53,691 nt of DNA, taken from positions 1 through 53,691 of the forward strand of contig CAIQIR010000053.1 in NCBI GenBank assembly GCA_903871875.1. The letters run 5' to 3'. Source of the stretch: an uncultured Schlesneria sp. (GTDB lineage Bacteria > Planctomycetota > Planctomycetia > Planctomycetales > Planctomycetaceae). Positions 1 to 9,107 of this stretch are shown here, one piece after another (the first letter of the stretch is position 1; the number at the start of each line of letters is the position of its first letter). A program made the position numbers and the translations under genes. Under the pieces are notes generated by a model. That model ran no database searches, was not told where the DNA came from, and worked only from the letters and a program-made list of their open reading frames with translations.

Positions 1-1
1 A

Positions 2-196
2 GCGCTGTCCATCGGGAGCGGTCCGGGAGCTCTGACGGCGGGCAGCACGACGAGTGTCGCGGCGGTGAACGGGATCGCGACGTTCAGCAATCTGCTGCTG
101 AATACGAGTGGGACGTACACGCTGAGTGTCAGCGATGGGGCTCTGAGCGGGGCCACGTCGGGAAACCTTGTCGTCAAGTCCGGCACCGCCTCGTAA
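2..196 (+). CDS. C-terminal end of a repetitive secreted/adhesin-like protein (partial)
   Basis: An open frame enters from the left edge and ends at TAA 194-196, leaving 64 residues. The sequence is rich in Gly, Ser, Thr, Ala and Val and contains the phrases FSNLLLNTSGTYTLSVSDG and LVVKSG. These resemble the beta-strand repeats of bacterial Ig-like or autotransporter-type surface proteins, which are often very long in planctomycetes. No catalytic motif is visible. The gene starts outside the window, so its length and domains cannot be judged. An inverted repeat lies about 45 bases after the stop and may mark the end of the transcript. The reading frame is clear; the family is an inference from composition. 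Confidence 0.6.
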   Translation, partial: ALSIGSGPGALTAGSTTSVAAVNGIATFSNLLLNTSGTYTLSVSDGALSGATSGNLVVKSGTAS

Positions 197-545
197 CTGG
201 CCTTGCGGATTGGACACTCAAAAATGTGGATCTAAATCAATGACAGGCCAGGAGATGGAGTGCTGGTGGCGATGAGTGCCTGTCATGCGGCGCAGCCGCT
301 TCCAGTTGTACTATCGCCGCGCACCTTGGCTCTTCGGCTGTCAGTGTTCCGGTTTCTATGCCCTACGAATCTGGCGCTGAAGCGATAGCGATGACGTTTT
401 CCGACGGATTTGGGTCTTCCATGGCTCCCAATGCCGTCTTGGCATGTGCATTGCGACTCCCGACTCAACCCGCAACGTGACTATTGGTTTGTCCGAGTAC
501 GGTCGCCGGTTGCGTTGGATGAGACAAGACACCGAAAGGGAAATA
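197..545. other. Intergenic stretch with one inverted repeat
   Basis: No convincing gene is seen between the partial gene and the small secreted protein. A perfect 9-base inverted repeat (ATGACAGGC at 240-248, GCCTGTCAT at 278-286) sits shortly after the upstream stop and could form a stem-loop. It has no T-run, so a terminator role is uncertain. The reading frame of the following gene stays open back to 444, but a better start with an AAGGGA-like ribosome site lies at 546. Confidence 0.4.
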
Positions 546-1058
546 ATGACTCAACAGCGAATTCGATTAGCGGTTTTGGGGCTGGCCATCGTCAGCGTGA
601 TCGCCAGTGGAGCAACAGCAGAAGCACGAGGCCGATGCAGGTGTCAAAATGGGGGTTGGCGCCAAGGCTACAGCAACGGCTATGGCTACAACACAGCTTG
701 GAATGGCTACAACACAGCTTGGAATGGCAACACCGGCTGGAACGGCAATACCGCCTGCAATGGCACGCAGAATGTTTACACCAACACGACCGATATGAAC
801 GGCTCGAATATGCCGGCAAACAATGTTACGGTCGGCCGGCCCACCTACGCTGATCCCGCCGCGCCTCAACAGGTCGTCAATCCTGCTCCGATCGAAACGG
901 CTCCCGCTCCCGCACCTGCGGTGCTGATTAATCAGCAACCAAATCAGGTTCAATCGAATTCATCACCCGACCCGGACAACGAAGGGCGTAACGCCTCGAA
1001 GATTCCGGGAACCGCTCCGACAAAGGCTCCTGCACCAGCCGCGAATGGCACGCCATAA
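546..1058 (+). CDS. Small secreted Asn/Gly/Pro-rich protein, paralog of the gene at 20559-21008
   Basis: A 170-residue protein of unknown function. It starts with a signal peptide (MTQQRIRLAVLGLAIVSVIA, then cleavage around TAEA), followed by a basic CRCQNGGWRQGY segment, a NGYNTAW/NGNTGW repeat region and a Pro/Ala-rich tail. I chose ATG 546 over the upstream ATG 444 because AAGGGA precedes it at a normal distance and the signal peptide begins there. Two perfect 21-base tandem copies lie at 684-725, with degenerate copies following. The signal peptide, the RCR..GWRQGY segment and the VGRP.YA motif are shared with the minus-strand gene at 20559-21008, so the two are paralogs. An envelope or extracellular role is inferred from the export signal only. 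Confidence 0.7.
   Translation: MTQQRIRLAVLGLAIVSVIASGATAEARGRCRCQNGGWRQGYSNGYGYNTAWNGYNTAWNGNTGWNGNTACNGTQNVYTNTTDMNGSNMPANNVTVGRPTYADPAAPQQVVNPAPIETAPAPAPAVLINQQPNQVQSNSSPDPDNEGRNASKIPGTAPTKAPAPAANGTP
684..725 (+). repeat. Two perfect 21-bp tandem repeats inside a secreted protein gene
   Basis: GGCTACAACACAGCTTGGAA plus T occurs at 684-704 and again at 705-725, encoding GYNTAWN twice. Two shorter degenerate units (NGNTGW, NGNTAC) follow to about 761. The exact DNA identity suggests recent slippage or duplication. Confidence 0.85.
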
Positions 1059-1159
1059 GGTTGATGCCTGCGTCGCGTCCTGTTTCTCCGGCCAGAAGCT
1101 GAGTGGTGGTGGCGCTCACGACACTCACTTCTGGCGGACGGTCATGGCTGCGATGCCGT

Positions 1160-4100
1160 TCAACGGCAGCCCAGCGAAAAATCCTTCATCTGATAGATGA
1201 CGCGACCGTCCACGGACAAGAATCCTTCGGCGGTCAGTTCTCGAGTTGCGTCATTGACCTGCTTGATCACGGCCGAGACGGTGACGAGTTGATCGCGAGG
1301 AATGACTTGTCCGCGATAGACCCATTCGTGTTTGGCGTTGATCGCCGAATGGTCTGAAATGACGGGCGTCGCGAATTGAGCGTCAGCACCCAACTGCCAG
1401 CGCTGGGCCGCGTAGAATTTCAGTAGCTGAAAAAAGGACTCGAGTCCCAGCGAGCCGGGAACGACCGGGTCCTGATGAAAATGAGCCTTGAAAAACCACG
1501 AGCTGGGATCGACGGAGGTGGTACCGATAGCGAAGCCGCACCCCGCTGGTCCACCGTCCAGCGACAGTTTCACGTTCTCGATCATCTGGAAGCGTTGATC
1601 GGCAAACGGGGCGGCGTCAAGGTAAGGGAAAGAGCGCGCGTGCGTCAGGTCGGCGGGCGACGGAGCGAATGGCTTGGCGTCGCGGATGCCAATTTGATTC
1701 TGCAATGACGCTCGTGAGAAAAAGCCAAAATAGGTGTTGCCGACATAGACCGGTTCGTCATTGCAACGCAGGTCGAACTCGTAGTGTTGAATGATCATGC
1801 CGCCGGAATTCGACACTCGGGTCATTTTCACGGTGGTGGTCAGCGTTCCCGATTCGGGTGTCACTTCGCGGAACTGCGTAGCTGTGCCGCCCAGATTGCG
1901 GAATGACAGATCGATGTCGCTCGTCAGAGCCGAACCGACATACCCAGCCAGCCAGCCGCATGGCTGAAGAGCGGTCTCAAGCAGCACGGCGAATGGTATT
2001 CGCCGTTGCCGATCTGCATTGAAATACCAGGCATTCGGCGGGACGTCGTATTGGGCGACGATTTCTCCGCCGGCTTGCAGGACCCACGGTTCGCAGCCCT
2101 TGATCGAAACAACTCGATCGAGAAACTGAAACGGCGGTCCGGGCAATCGGGCAATCACCCGTTCGGAATCGAAGACGCGGTATTTCTCGCCGAACGCGTC
2201 TGACGGATTGCCGATGGCAAAGGCTGTAATTCGATCGGTATCGAACAGGGCGGGGCGACGGTCGTAACGGATGCTGGATGGCTTGCTGGCCTGGTGGGCT
2301 TGTTCTGCCGAATGCTGGCCGATTTGCGTGTCAGTGAGTCGTTGCGGTTGCGGTTGCCAGAGCTGTTCCACAATCTGACGGGTCAGGCCGGTTAGGCGCA
2401 CTGACATATCGGTAATTTCGACAATTGGCTTGCCGTCGGCATACATCAGGGCGTCGGCAATACAATAGGCGTCATCGGAAGAGTGTTGACAGTTCGTGGC
2501 CGTGCGATCCTGATGTCCATATCCCAGCTCTTTGAGCGTGATTTCATACCAGACCTTTTTCGTATTGGCTCGGACCTGGCCGCGACACTTCAGCCGGCTG
2601 CGGATGCCAGGGATCGGTTCGTAGACGATCTGACCGGTCTCACCAATCCAGCCCATTCGCAGCAGATAGATTCGCAAGGTATGCAGACAGCATTCATACA
2701 TCAGTGTGCCCGGCATGACCTGGTCATCACAGAAATGACATGTGATAAACCAATCATCGGGATGAATGTCGAGTTCGCCCAGAATTGTCCCCATCCCAAA
2801 CTTACCCCCGGCAGGGTCGAGTTTCAGCACGCGATCAATGAGCCACATTCGCGAGCGATGACTTCCGTTCGCAAGACTTCGATCGTGTTCCACCAATCCG
2901 GGCAAGGTCAGGGGCTTTTTGAGTGACAGTCGCGCGAATGCAGGACCGAAGCACTGATCAAGTCGCCCATGACGAAGGTTCAGCAGTTGCGAATCGTCGT
3001 AACTGTCGAGCGACATGCCGATCAGGGGCACCCAATCGGCGGGGCGTTTTCCCGGACGAGGTTGCCGATCGAGGGCGGTATGCACGATTCCCTTACCGCT
3101 GGCCAGTTCCGCTTCAGTAAAGAAGCCCGCACAGCCTTCGCGCATCGTGAGAAGCGGCTGACCGTCGACCGTGGCATCGAACTCGAACCGGAACAGGTAG
3201 GTTTGACCTTGGCGGAAGAAGTTGATGATCCGAATGTTGTAGTTGATCGTTTTCCCGACCTGTGGCAATTCGCGATGGAAGGTGACCACGGCATCCAGCA
3301 AGCGATAGCAGGCGAGCCCCTTGGCCTGGAAATCGATTCCCAGCCAGCCGGAAAGAAACAGGTCCGCCTGTCCTGCTTCGACGGCGATGCAGGTGGGAAT
3401 GCGGCCGCAATCGAGGTACCACGCGCCCGCATGAATATCATGCTCGGTCACGACGCGACCGGATGTCATCGATAAGGGCTCGCCCTCGATTTCGAGGATC
3501 CTGTCGACAAGCATTAATGGTTCGTCGGGCAAACGGACCCGGGTGGGGTATTGGTCAATCTCGGCGAACTTTTTGCCCAGGACCCGTCCAATCCGACCGA
3601 TGGCGAACTCCATGCATTCCGCCCGCGACAGCGAACGCGGCGGAATGTCGCGCAAGGGAGCTTCGGAGGGGAGAACGTGATGGCTCGCGGTGTGCTCATC
3701 AGCCGTTGGACGAATTCGTGTCGCTACGGCATCGCCGTTTGATGCCGTCGTGAATGGTTCGGGACGGTTTTCCGGAACCGCCTGCGGTGGGACGACATTC
3801 GCGTCGAGTTCCGATAACTTCGACAACAAGGCGACTTGCTCGAGTGTCACCCGTTGAAATTCGGCCGACATTCGCAGATAGCTCTCGTGCGCCTTAAGCC
3901 GCGCGGCCAGTATTTCGTTGATCTGATTAATCACATTGGTTCCAAGCAATTCGAGTGAGACGTTCTGATTGCGAGTGGCATCAGAGATTGCGAAGCCTGT
4001 GGCGGGCGTGTCGTCGACAGGCGACGAGGTGTGATCTATGGGGTCTGCTGGTGGCGTTTCCAGTGGTCGGGTTTCCAGTGGCCGGAATTGCCAATCTCCG

Positions 4101-7100
4101 GCAGGAGTGGGAATTTCAAACTGCGGACCACCCGTTCGGGTGATGATTTCACGAATTGAGTGACCATCGATCGTTGCGGCTTCGCGCTGACCATAAAGGT
4201 AACTCAAATCCACCGGGACTTGTTCGGCAATCAGCATCGCGAGTAGCTCGAGAAACATGCCGATCGGGTCGACCGTTGCCGGAGTCGCCGCTTGCGCGAT
4301 ATGCGGACGCTCGCCAAGGATCTCGTCAATCATGCGGGTACAGGACGAGCCCGGACCAATCTCGACAAACAACCTGACACCATCGGCATAGGCTTGTTCG
4401 ATCACTCGAGGGAAATCAATGGTATCAACGGCTTGGGCGACAATCGCGTCGGCCGCTGATTCACTGGTGAGATCGTATCGGCGTCCCCAGGCCGTGCTAT
4501 AAAACTCGATCGGCTGCGAGCTGGCTGCAAGGGCAGCGTCCGACGCGTGTGATCCTGCGACATCGGTCGCGGTATTTGATCTCAACACCACCGTTGGTGG
4601 TGTTGTCCGCATCAGATGCAGGGTTCGATAGGCCGACTCGACTTGGCGCAGGATCTCGCAGTGAACGGTGCTTGGTGCGGCGAAGGGTGTGAAGCGGGCG
4701 GCAAGAATCTCGACCAGTTGCTCCAGCTGATCGCGTTGGCCGCCGATCACACATTGGGTCGGAGTATTCACGATCAGTAAATAGACTCGTGGTTGTTCCG
4801 ATTGTGCGAACTTGGACAGCGCGGCGCGAACGTCACTGGCGGACCGGTCAATGACACCCGAAACCCAGTCGACGGCGAACTCGGGAGGAATACTCCAGGC
4901 TCTTCTGGCGGCGTTGAAGGGACGGACAAGGTCTGTGCCGAACAAAGAGGCGTCGTCCATTCGGTGCAACATGTCGTCGCGATCGGTCCAGGCTCGCAGG
5001 CCAAATAAGGCCGCCGATTCACCCAGGCTATAGCCGATACTCGCCGTCGGTTTGACGCCGAATCGTCCGAGTAAATCGCAGATCGCCGTTCCCAGCGCCA
5101 CCTGACCAAAGATCATCGCCTTGTGGTCTTCGAGCAGTTCGGCCGTCGAACTGCCTTGCCAGATCAGTTCGGGACGATATTGATCGCGTAGCCGATCGCT
5201 CTCGGCATCCTGTTGACGAAGAATGTCTGGAAAGGCCGCCAACAATTCGCGGCCCATACCGAGGAACGCATTACCGGAACCCGGAAACACAAAGGCCAGC
5301 CGTCCGCTATGCCCCAGCGGCTGTGGTGAAAAATGGACTCGTCGATGAAGCGTGTTTGGGCTCGCTGGGTTTTGGAGCTGAATGGATGCCAGGCGGATCG
5401 CTTCGGACAATTCGTCCGAGTTCTTGACCACGAGGACGATGGCCCATTGTCGCTCGGGTTGCGGCGGTCGTTCGTGGAACCAATGTTGGGCCAATTGAGG
5501 GATGGTAACAGGGACTTCGTCGGCGGAGGAAACCGGCTGGCTTTTTTGATCGTTCCGTCCGGTCTTGGCACGCTCAGCCAAACGGTCCAGCCCAGTCACG
5601 AGTTCGTCGATCGAGTTGCCGTCAATCACAAACAGACCTGACGTCAAAGAACCCGTCAACGGCCCGCGTTTGCGTCGTGGCATATGCGCAGAAGGGCTTT
5701 CCCCGCTGGCGTGGACTTGCCGGGACGCGCTTGGGTCAGGTTCGGAAAGTTCGATCAACTGATTTCGTCCGTCGCCCCCACGTCCCTCAATGTGAACTCG
5801 TCGAACTCCGTCGCTGCGATTGGTCAACCAATGTTGTCGAAGAGGGCTGGTCAGTGTCCGCTCATTTAGCATCGAAACCGCTTGGGCAAGTTCCATCAAA
5901 CCCGTTGCGGCTCCCATAGATGCTGGTAATGTTGTCGTAGGCGCTGGGGCAGTTGATTCTTGTTCGTTCAGGGTATGGATGACGGCATGAATTCGGTCTC
6001 CGTCGCGCACGGCATCTTCTAGCCGCTTCAAGACAATCGCGGCGGCTCCGTCGCAGGCGATCGGTCGTTCTGATTTGGCATTCCCCTGGAGATCGGCGAC
6101 GCCGTTGGGGGAAACGGCACCATTTGATCGGCCAGCTGGCTTCGCGAAGTGATCTCTGCGGAAATCTTGTCCCGTCGTCGATGGGCCATGAGACCGAAGT
6201 TCGAAGATTTGATTCCGAATGTCGCAGGGCAGGTCGACGGCTCCGACCAGCGCGAGATCGAGTTCGCCGCGACGGAGGGCATTCGCCGCGATTTCACAGG
6301 CACGCAGTCCCGAATTCTCGTGGGAAGAAATCGTAAAGCTGGGACCGCCCACGTTGAATTCTCGCGCGAGACGACTCGCGACGATTCCGCCGAGATTTCC
6401 CATCACGCGATTGGCGGTAAGGGCCGGCCCGATGGACTCTTTGAGTTGTTTGATCCAGTCGGCCATTTCCGTCGGCGAAAACTGGAGGCCGAGGGATTCA
6501 GCCCATTGCGGGGCCAATTGTTCGACAGACCAGCGGAGATGAAAGTTCGTCGTGTTGGGGTCGAGTTCGATCCCGACGAAGACACCGGTGCGATTGCCCA
6601 AGAGCTCTGCGGAAGGCGAACCGTGAGCTTGGGTCGCTTTTCGATCGACAGGTTCCTGTTCCGCCTCGTGACCCGCGTCTCGTAAGGCTTTTGCGGCGAC
6701 CTTCAACATCAACTGTTGTTGGGGCAGCATTTCCTGCATCTCTAACGGTGGGATGCGGAACTCGCCCAGTGGAATTGCGACGGACCGAATGGGGTTTAAG
6801 TGCGTTTCGGAGTCGTCGACGATCGAAGGGAATTCACGTCGATACCAATCCGATTGCTCAACACCCCAGCTGTTTGCCGGAGGACCATCGGGAAGGGGCA
6901 TGTCGGTCCCGGGACGTTGCGGAAAATCGTTCAGCGACTCCGCTTCGCCGAGTTGAACGGCCAGGCCGACGATCGCGATCTTCGATGGTGCCAATTCCGA
7001 AAGGACTGGTGGGACACGACCGATTTCAGGATTGGTCTGCTGATCCGGTGTGGGCGAGATGAATTCTTCAATCAGAACATGCGCGTTGATGCCACCGAAA

Positions 7101-8488
7101 CCAAATGCATTGACCGTGGCGCGGCGTGGAATAGGACATTCGGCCCGGCTCTCAGCAGCTGCCGCGTCTGGCAAGCGCCGATGCCAGGGCTCGGCTGTGC
7201 CTAATACTCGAAAAGGGCTGTCTGATTGCTCTAATGCCAATGCCGGCTGCTTGAAATTTGCCGTCGGCGGCAGCGTCCGGTGCTTCAGTGCGTACAACAC
7301 TTTCATCAGACCGGCGGCTCCGGCACCGGTCAACAAGTGGCCGACGTTGGATTTGACTCCACCGATGACACATTGTCGGGAAGCTGCCGATTCGTCTTGC
7401 CAAAGTTGATGCAGACTGGCGATTTCGACGCTGTCGCCGACCGGGGTTCCCGTGGCATGACATTCGATCAAATCGACGTCACTGGGACGCCAACCCGCTT
7501 GTTCGTAAGCCGATCGCATCGCGCGCAGCTGGCCTTCCGAATGCGGTGCTAACAAATTGGCTCCACGATCGTTCGACAGACCAATCCCCGCGATCACGCC
7601 ATAGATGTGATCACCGGCCGCGATCGCGTCGTTCAGGCGCTTCAGGACGAAGATTCCTGCCCCTTCACCGACCACCAACCCATCTGCGGCGGCACTTAAG
7701 GGCGCACAGCGACCGCTGCGAGACAAGGCTTTCAACTGAGCAAACCCCATCTGCGTGTACTGGCAATCGGGGCGGGACATTCCGCCCGCCAGCATCGCGT
7801 CGGCCCGATGAGCGAGCAGTTCTTCGCAGGCAAATTTCAATGCATACAGCGATGAGGCACAAGCAGCGTCGAGTGTGTAAGCCAATCCACCCAGATTCAG
7901 TCCCTGGGCGATCAACGCGGCCGGCAGACTCGCCGCCAAACGATTCATTGGATGCCAGGCCGACGACAAGGACGAGTCGAGACATTCGCTGGCGAGCTTC
8001 GATTGATCGTCCGGTATTGGAACCGATTTGATCAGTTTTTCGAGTAGTGTTCTTCCCAGGACGTCGCGACACATTGCCGAAGTGGATTCGGTCGGCAGTG
8101 CGATGTTCCCGAGAATCACTCCCACGCGATTGAGATCGATTTGTTCGAGTTGATTCGCGTCGCGAAAGGCCGCGCGTGCGGTGTGCAATCCGACATGAAA
8201 CAACGGATCGAGTTGTTTGAGGAACTGCGGATCGAGATTCAGCCCGCTGGGATCAAACCGAAAGTCCTCGATGAAGCAGGCCCAGGTCGAATAGACGCGA
8301 TCGATCTTGGGGCCATCCGCGTCGAGAGCCCGTTCCGGAGCGAGGAACCATCTGTCGGGCGGAGCAGGTCGTCCCGAGTCAATTCCCCTGGCGATGTTTT
8401 GCCAGAACGTGTCCAGGTCAGGGGCCCCTGGAAAAAGGCCCCCAACGCCGACAATGGCAATCCGGTTGGTGCGGTCAATCGTCGGCAT
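1160..8488 (-). CDS. PUFA-synthase-like (PfaC-type) multidomain enzyme: KS-CLF-AT-DH-DH
   Basis: A 2442-residue iterative type I fatty acid/polyketide synthase subunit. Domains in order: ketosynthase about 8-475 with intact triad Cys210 (DAACASS), His344 (CHATGTPVGDS) and His384 (KSNVGH); a second KS-like domain about 505-960 with Glu724 where the cysteine should be, as in a chain-length factor; acyltransferase about 1058-1370 with nucleophile Ser1154 (GYSLGES); a low-complexity/helical linker about 1400-1600; and two double-hotdog FabA-like dehydratases, about 1625-1990 (His1918, HFCDDQVMPG) and about 2070-2440 (His2336, HFHQDPVVPG). This matches PfaC-type proteins of omega-3 PUFA and related secondary-lipid synthases, with an added AT. 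No ACP serine motif, ketoreductase or enoylreductase is visible, and no PfaA- or PfaD-like gene adjoins it. It must therefore work with partners encoded elsewhere. The product cannot be predicted. The family call is firm; the pathway is inference. Confidence 0.88.
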   Translation of the reverse strand: MPTIDRTNRIAIVGVGGLFPGAPDLDTFWQNIARGIDSGRPAPPDRWFLAPERALDADGPKIDRVYSTWACFIEDFRFDPSGLNLDPQFLKQLDPLFHVGLHTARAAFRDANQLEQIDLNRVGVILGNIALPTESTSAMCRDVLGRTLLEKLIKSVPIPDDQSKLASECLDSSLSSAWHPMNRLAASLPAALIAQGLNLGGLAYTLDAACASSLYALKFACEELLAHRADAMLAGGMSRPDCQYTQMGFAQLKALSRSGRCAPLSAAADGLVVGEGAGIFVLKRLNDAIAAGDHIYGVIAGIGLSNDRGANLLAPHSEGQLRAMRSAYEQAGWRPSDVDLIECHATGTPVGDSVEIASLHQLWQDESAASRQCVIGGVKSNVGHLLTGAGAAGLMKVLYALKHRTLPPTANFKQPALALEQSDSPFRVLGTAEPWHRRLPDAAAAESRAECPIPRRATVNAFGFGGINAHVLIEEFISPTPDQQTNPEIGRVPPVLSELAPSKIAIVGLAVQLGEAESLNDFPQRPGTDMPLPDGPPANSWGVEQSDWYRREFPSIVDDSETHLNPIRSVAIPLGEFRIPPLEMQEMLPQQQLMLKVAAKALRDAGHEAEQEPVDRKATQAHGSPSAELLGNRTGVFVGIELDPNTTNFHLRWSVEQLAPQWAESLGLQFSPTEMADWIKQLKESIGPALTANRVMGNLGGIVASRLAREFNVGGPSFTISSHENSGLRACEIAANALRRGELDLALVGAVDLPCDIRNQIFELRSHGPSTTGQDFRRDHFAKPAGRSNGAVSPNGVADLQGNAKSERPIACDGAAAIVLKRLEDAVRDGDRIHAVIHTLNEQESTAPAPTTTLPASMGAATGLMELAQAVSMLNERTLTSPLRQHWLTNRSDGVRRVHIEGRGGDGRNQLIELSEPDPSASRQVHASGESPSAHMPRRKRGPLTGSLTSGLFVIDGNSIDELVTGLDRLAERAKTGRNDQKSQPVSSADEVPVTIPQLAQHWFHERPPQPERQWAIVLVVKNSDELSEAIRLASIQLQNPASPNTLHRRVHFSPQPLGHSGRLAFVFPGSGNAFLGMGRELLAAFPDILRQQDAESDRLRDQYRPELIWQGSSTAELLEDHKAMIFGQVALGTAICDLLGRFGVKPTASIGYSLGESAALFGLRAWTDRDDMLHRMDDASLFGTDLVRPFNAARRAWSIPPEFAVDWVSGVIDRSASDVRAALSKFAQSEQPRVYLLIVNTPTQCVIGGQRDQLEQLVEILAARFTPFAAPSTVHCEILRQVESAYRTLHLMRTTPPTVVLRSNTATDVAGSHASDAALAASSQPIEFYSTAWGRRYDLTSESAADAIVAQAVDTIDFPRVIEQAYADGVRLFVEIGPGSSCTRMIDEILGERPHIAQAATPATVDPIGMFLELLAMLIAEQVPVDLSYLYGQREAATIDGHSIREIITRTGGPQFEIPTPAGDWQFRPLETRPLETPPADPIDHTSSPVDDTPATGFAISDATRNQNVSLELLGTNVINQINEILAARLKAHESYLRMSAEFQRVTLEQVALLSKLSELDANVVPPQAVPENRPEPFTTASNGDAVATRIRPTADEHTASHHVLPSEAPLRDIPPRSLSRAECMEFAIGRIGRVLGKKFAEIDQYPTRVRLPDEPLMLVDRILEIEGEPLSMTSGRVVTEHDIHAGAWYLDCGRIPTCIAVEAGQADLFLSGWLGIDFQAKGLACYRLLDAVVTFHRELPQVGKTINYNIRIINFFRQGQTYLFRFEFDATVDGQPLLTMREGCAGFFTEAELASGKGIVHTALDRQPRPGKRPADWVPLIGMSLDSYDDSQLLNLRHGRLDQCFGPAFARLSLKKPLTLPGLVEHDRSLANGSHRSRMWLIDRVLKLDPAGGKFGMGTILGELDIHPDDWFITCHFCDDQVMPGTLMYECCLHTLRIYLLRMGWIGETGQIVYEPIPGIRSRLKCRGQVRANTKKVWYEITLKELGYGHQDRTATNCQHSSDDAYCIADALMYADGKPIVEITDMSVRLTGLTRQIVEQLWQPQPQRLTDTQIGQHSAEQAHQASKPSSIRYDRRPALFDTDRITAFAIGNPSDAFGEKYRVFDSERVIARLPGPPFQFLDRVVSIKGCEPWVLQAGGEIVAQYDVPPNAWYFNADRQRRIPFAVLLETALQPCGWLAGYVGSALTSDIDLSFRNLGGTATQFREVTPESGTLTTTVKMTRVSNSGGMIIQHYEFDLRCNDEPVYVGNTYFGFFSRASLQNQIGIRDAKPFAPSPADLTHARSFPYLDAAPFADQRFQMIENVKLSLDGGPAGCGFAIGTTSVDPSSWFFKAHFHQDPVVPGSLGLESFFQLLKFYAAQRWQLGADAQFATPVISDHSAINAKHEWVYRGQVIPRDQLVTVSAVIKQVNDATRELTAEGFLSVDGRVIYQMKDFSLGCR

Positions 8489-9107
8489 ATCTCAGAGGAT
8501 TTCAAAGCGAAAGCGAACGGCAAAACATTGGGGAACCCACGAGATTTCCGATCCGAACAGGCATTGCTGCTGGCGGATTTCGTACGGCCTATCCGTAGCA
8601 GATCACTGGTCCCTACGACACGATCCCGCAACAAACAAAGCCTCGTCGTTTCGTGATGGCTCGATTGGAGGATTTGACATCATAATCAGCGAGGTTTGCG
8701 CAATCTACGTGACCGGTTAGGGAGGTTGCCAGAAGTCCTGGAACAAGAATGGATCGTAAGGGTTGAAACGAATGAAAACGAACATTCTTCCGACGAATCC
8801 GGGCAATGGTGTCAAAAGCGATTTAGAGTGGCCCGCCATGATTTCGTGGCAAGAGCTGCCGGATTCCGATGAAGTGGGCAAGATTCCGGAAAACAGATGA
8901 TGGAATGTTTTTTTTGTTAGTGTGGTTGTAAGTGGTGTCATGGCAGTTTGTTGTGTCGAGTTGTTGTGGCGTGTGGGTCATTGCTTCGATCACAAACCCA
9001 GATCGCAGATGGAGAGAAACTGATCTACAAAATTGCCGGACCATCACGCAGCAATGTCGCTGCGCCTTGAACATGTGATCGTCTTCGCATGGCCAGGATC
9101 AGGACGA
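8489..9107. other. Divergent intergenic region between the synthase and the export lipoprotein
   Basis: About 620 bases separate two divergently transcribed genes, so promoters for both should lie here; I cannot place them with confidence. The stretch 8880-8970 is unusually T/G-rich. One small open frame (8772-8900, +) is listed separately. The frame of the lipoprotein is open back to an ATG at 9033, but the lipoprotein signal begins at 9108. Confidence 0.4.
8772..8900 (+). CDS. Candidate 42-residue small protein
   Basis: An ATG preceded by AAGGG about nine bases upstream opens a 42-codon frame ending in TGA. The peptide starts MKTNILPTNPGNGVKSDL and continues with an acidic, Trp-containing stretch (EWPAMISWQELPDSDEVG). 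Its composition is protein-like and hydrophilic, without a signal or membrane segment. It lies in the divergent gap upstream of the export lipoprotein on the same strand. I recognise no family. It could be a chance frame; conservation in relatives would decide. Confidence 0.3.
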   Translation: MKTNILPTNPGNGVKSDLEWPAMISWQELPDSDEVGKIPENR

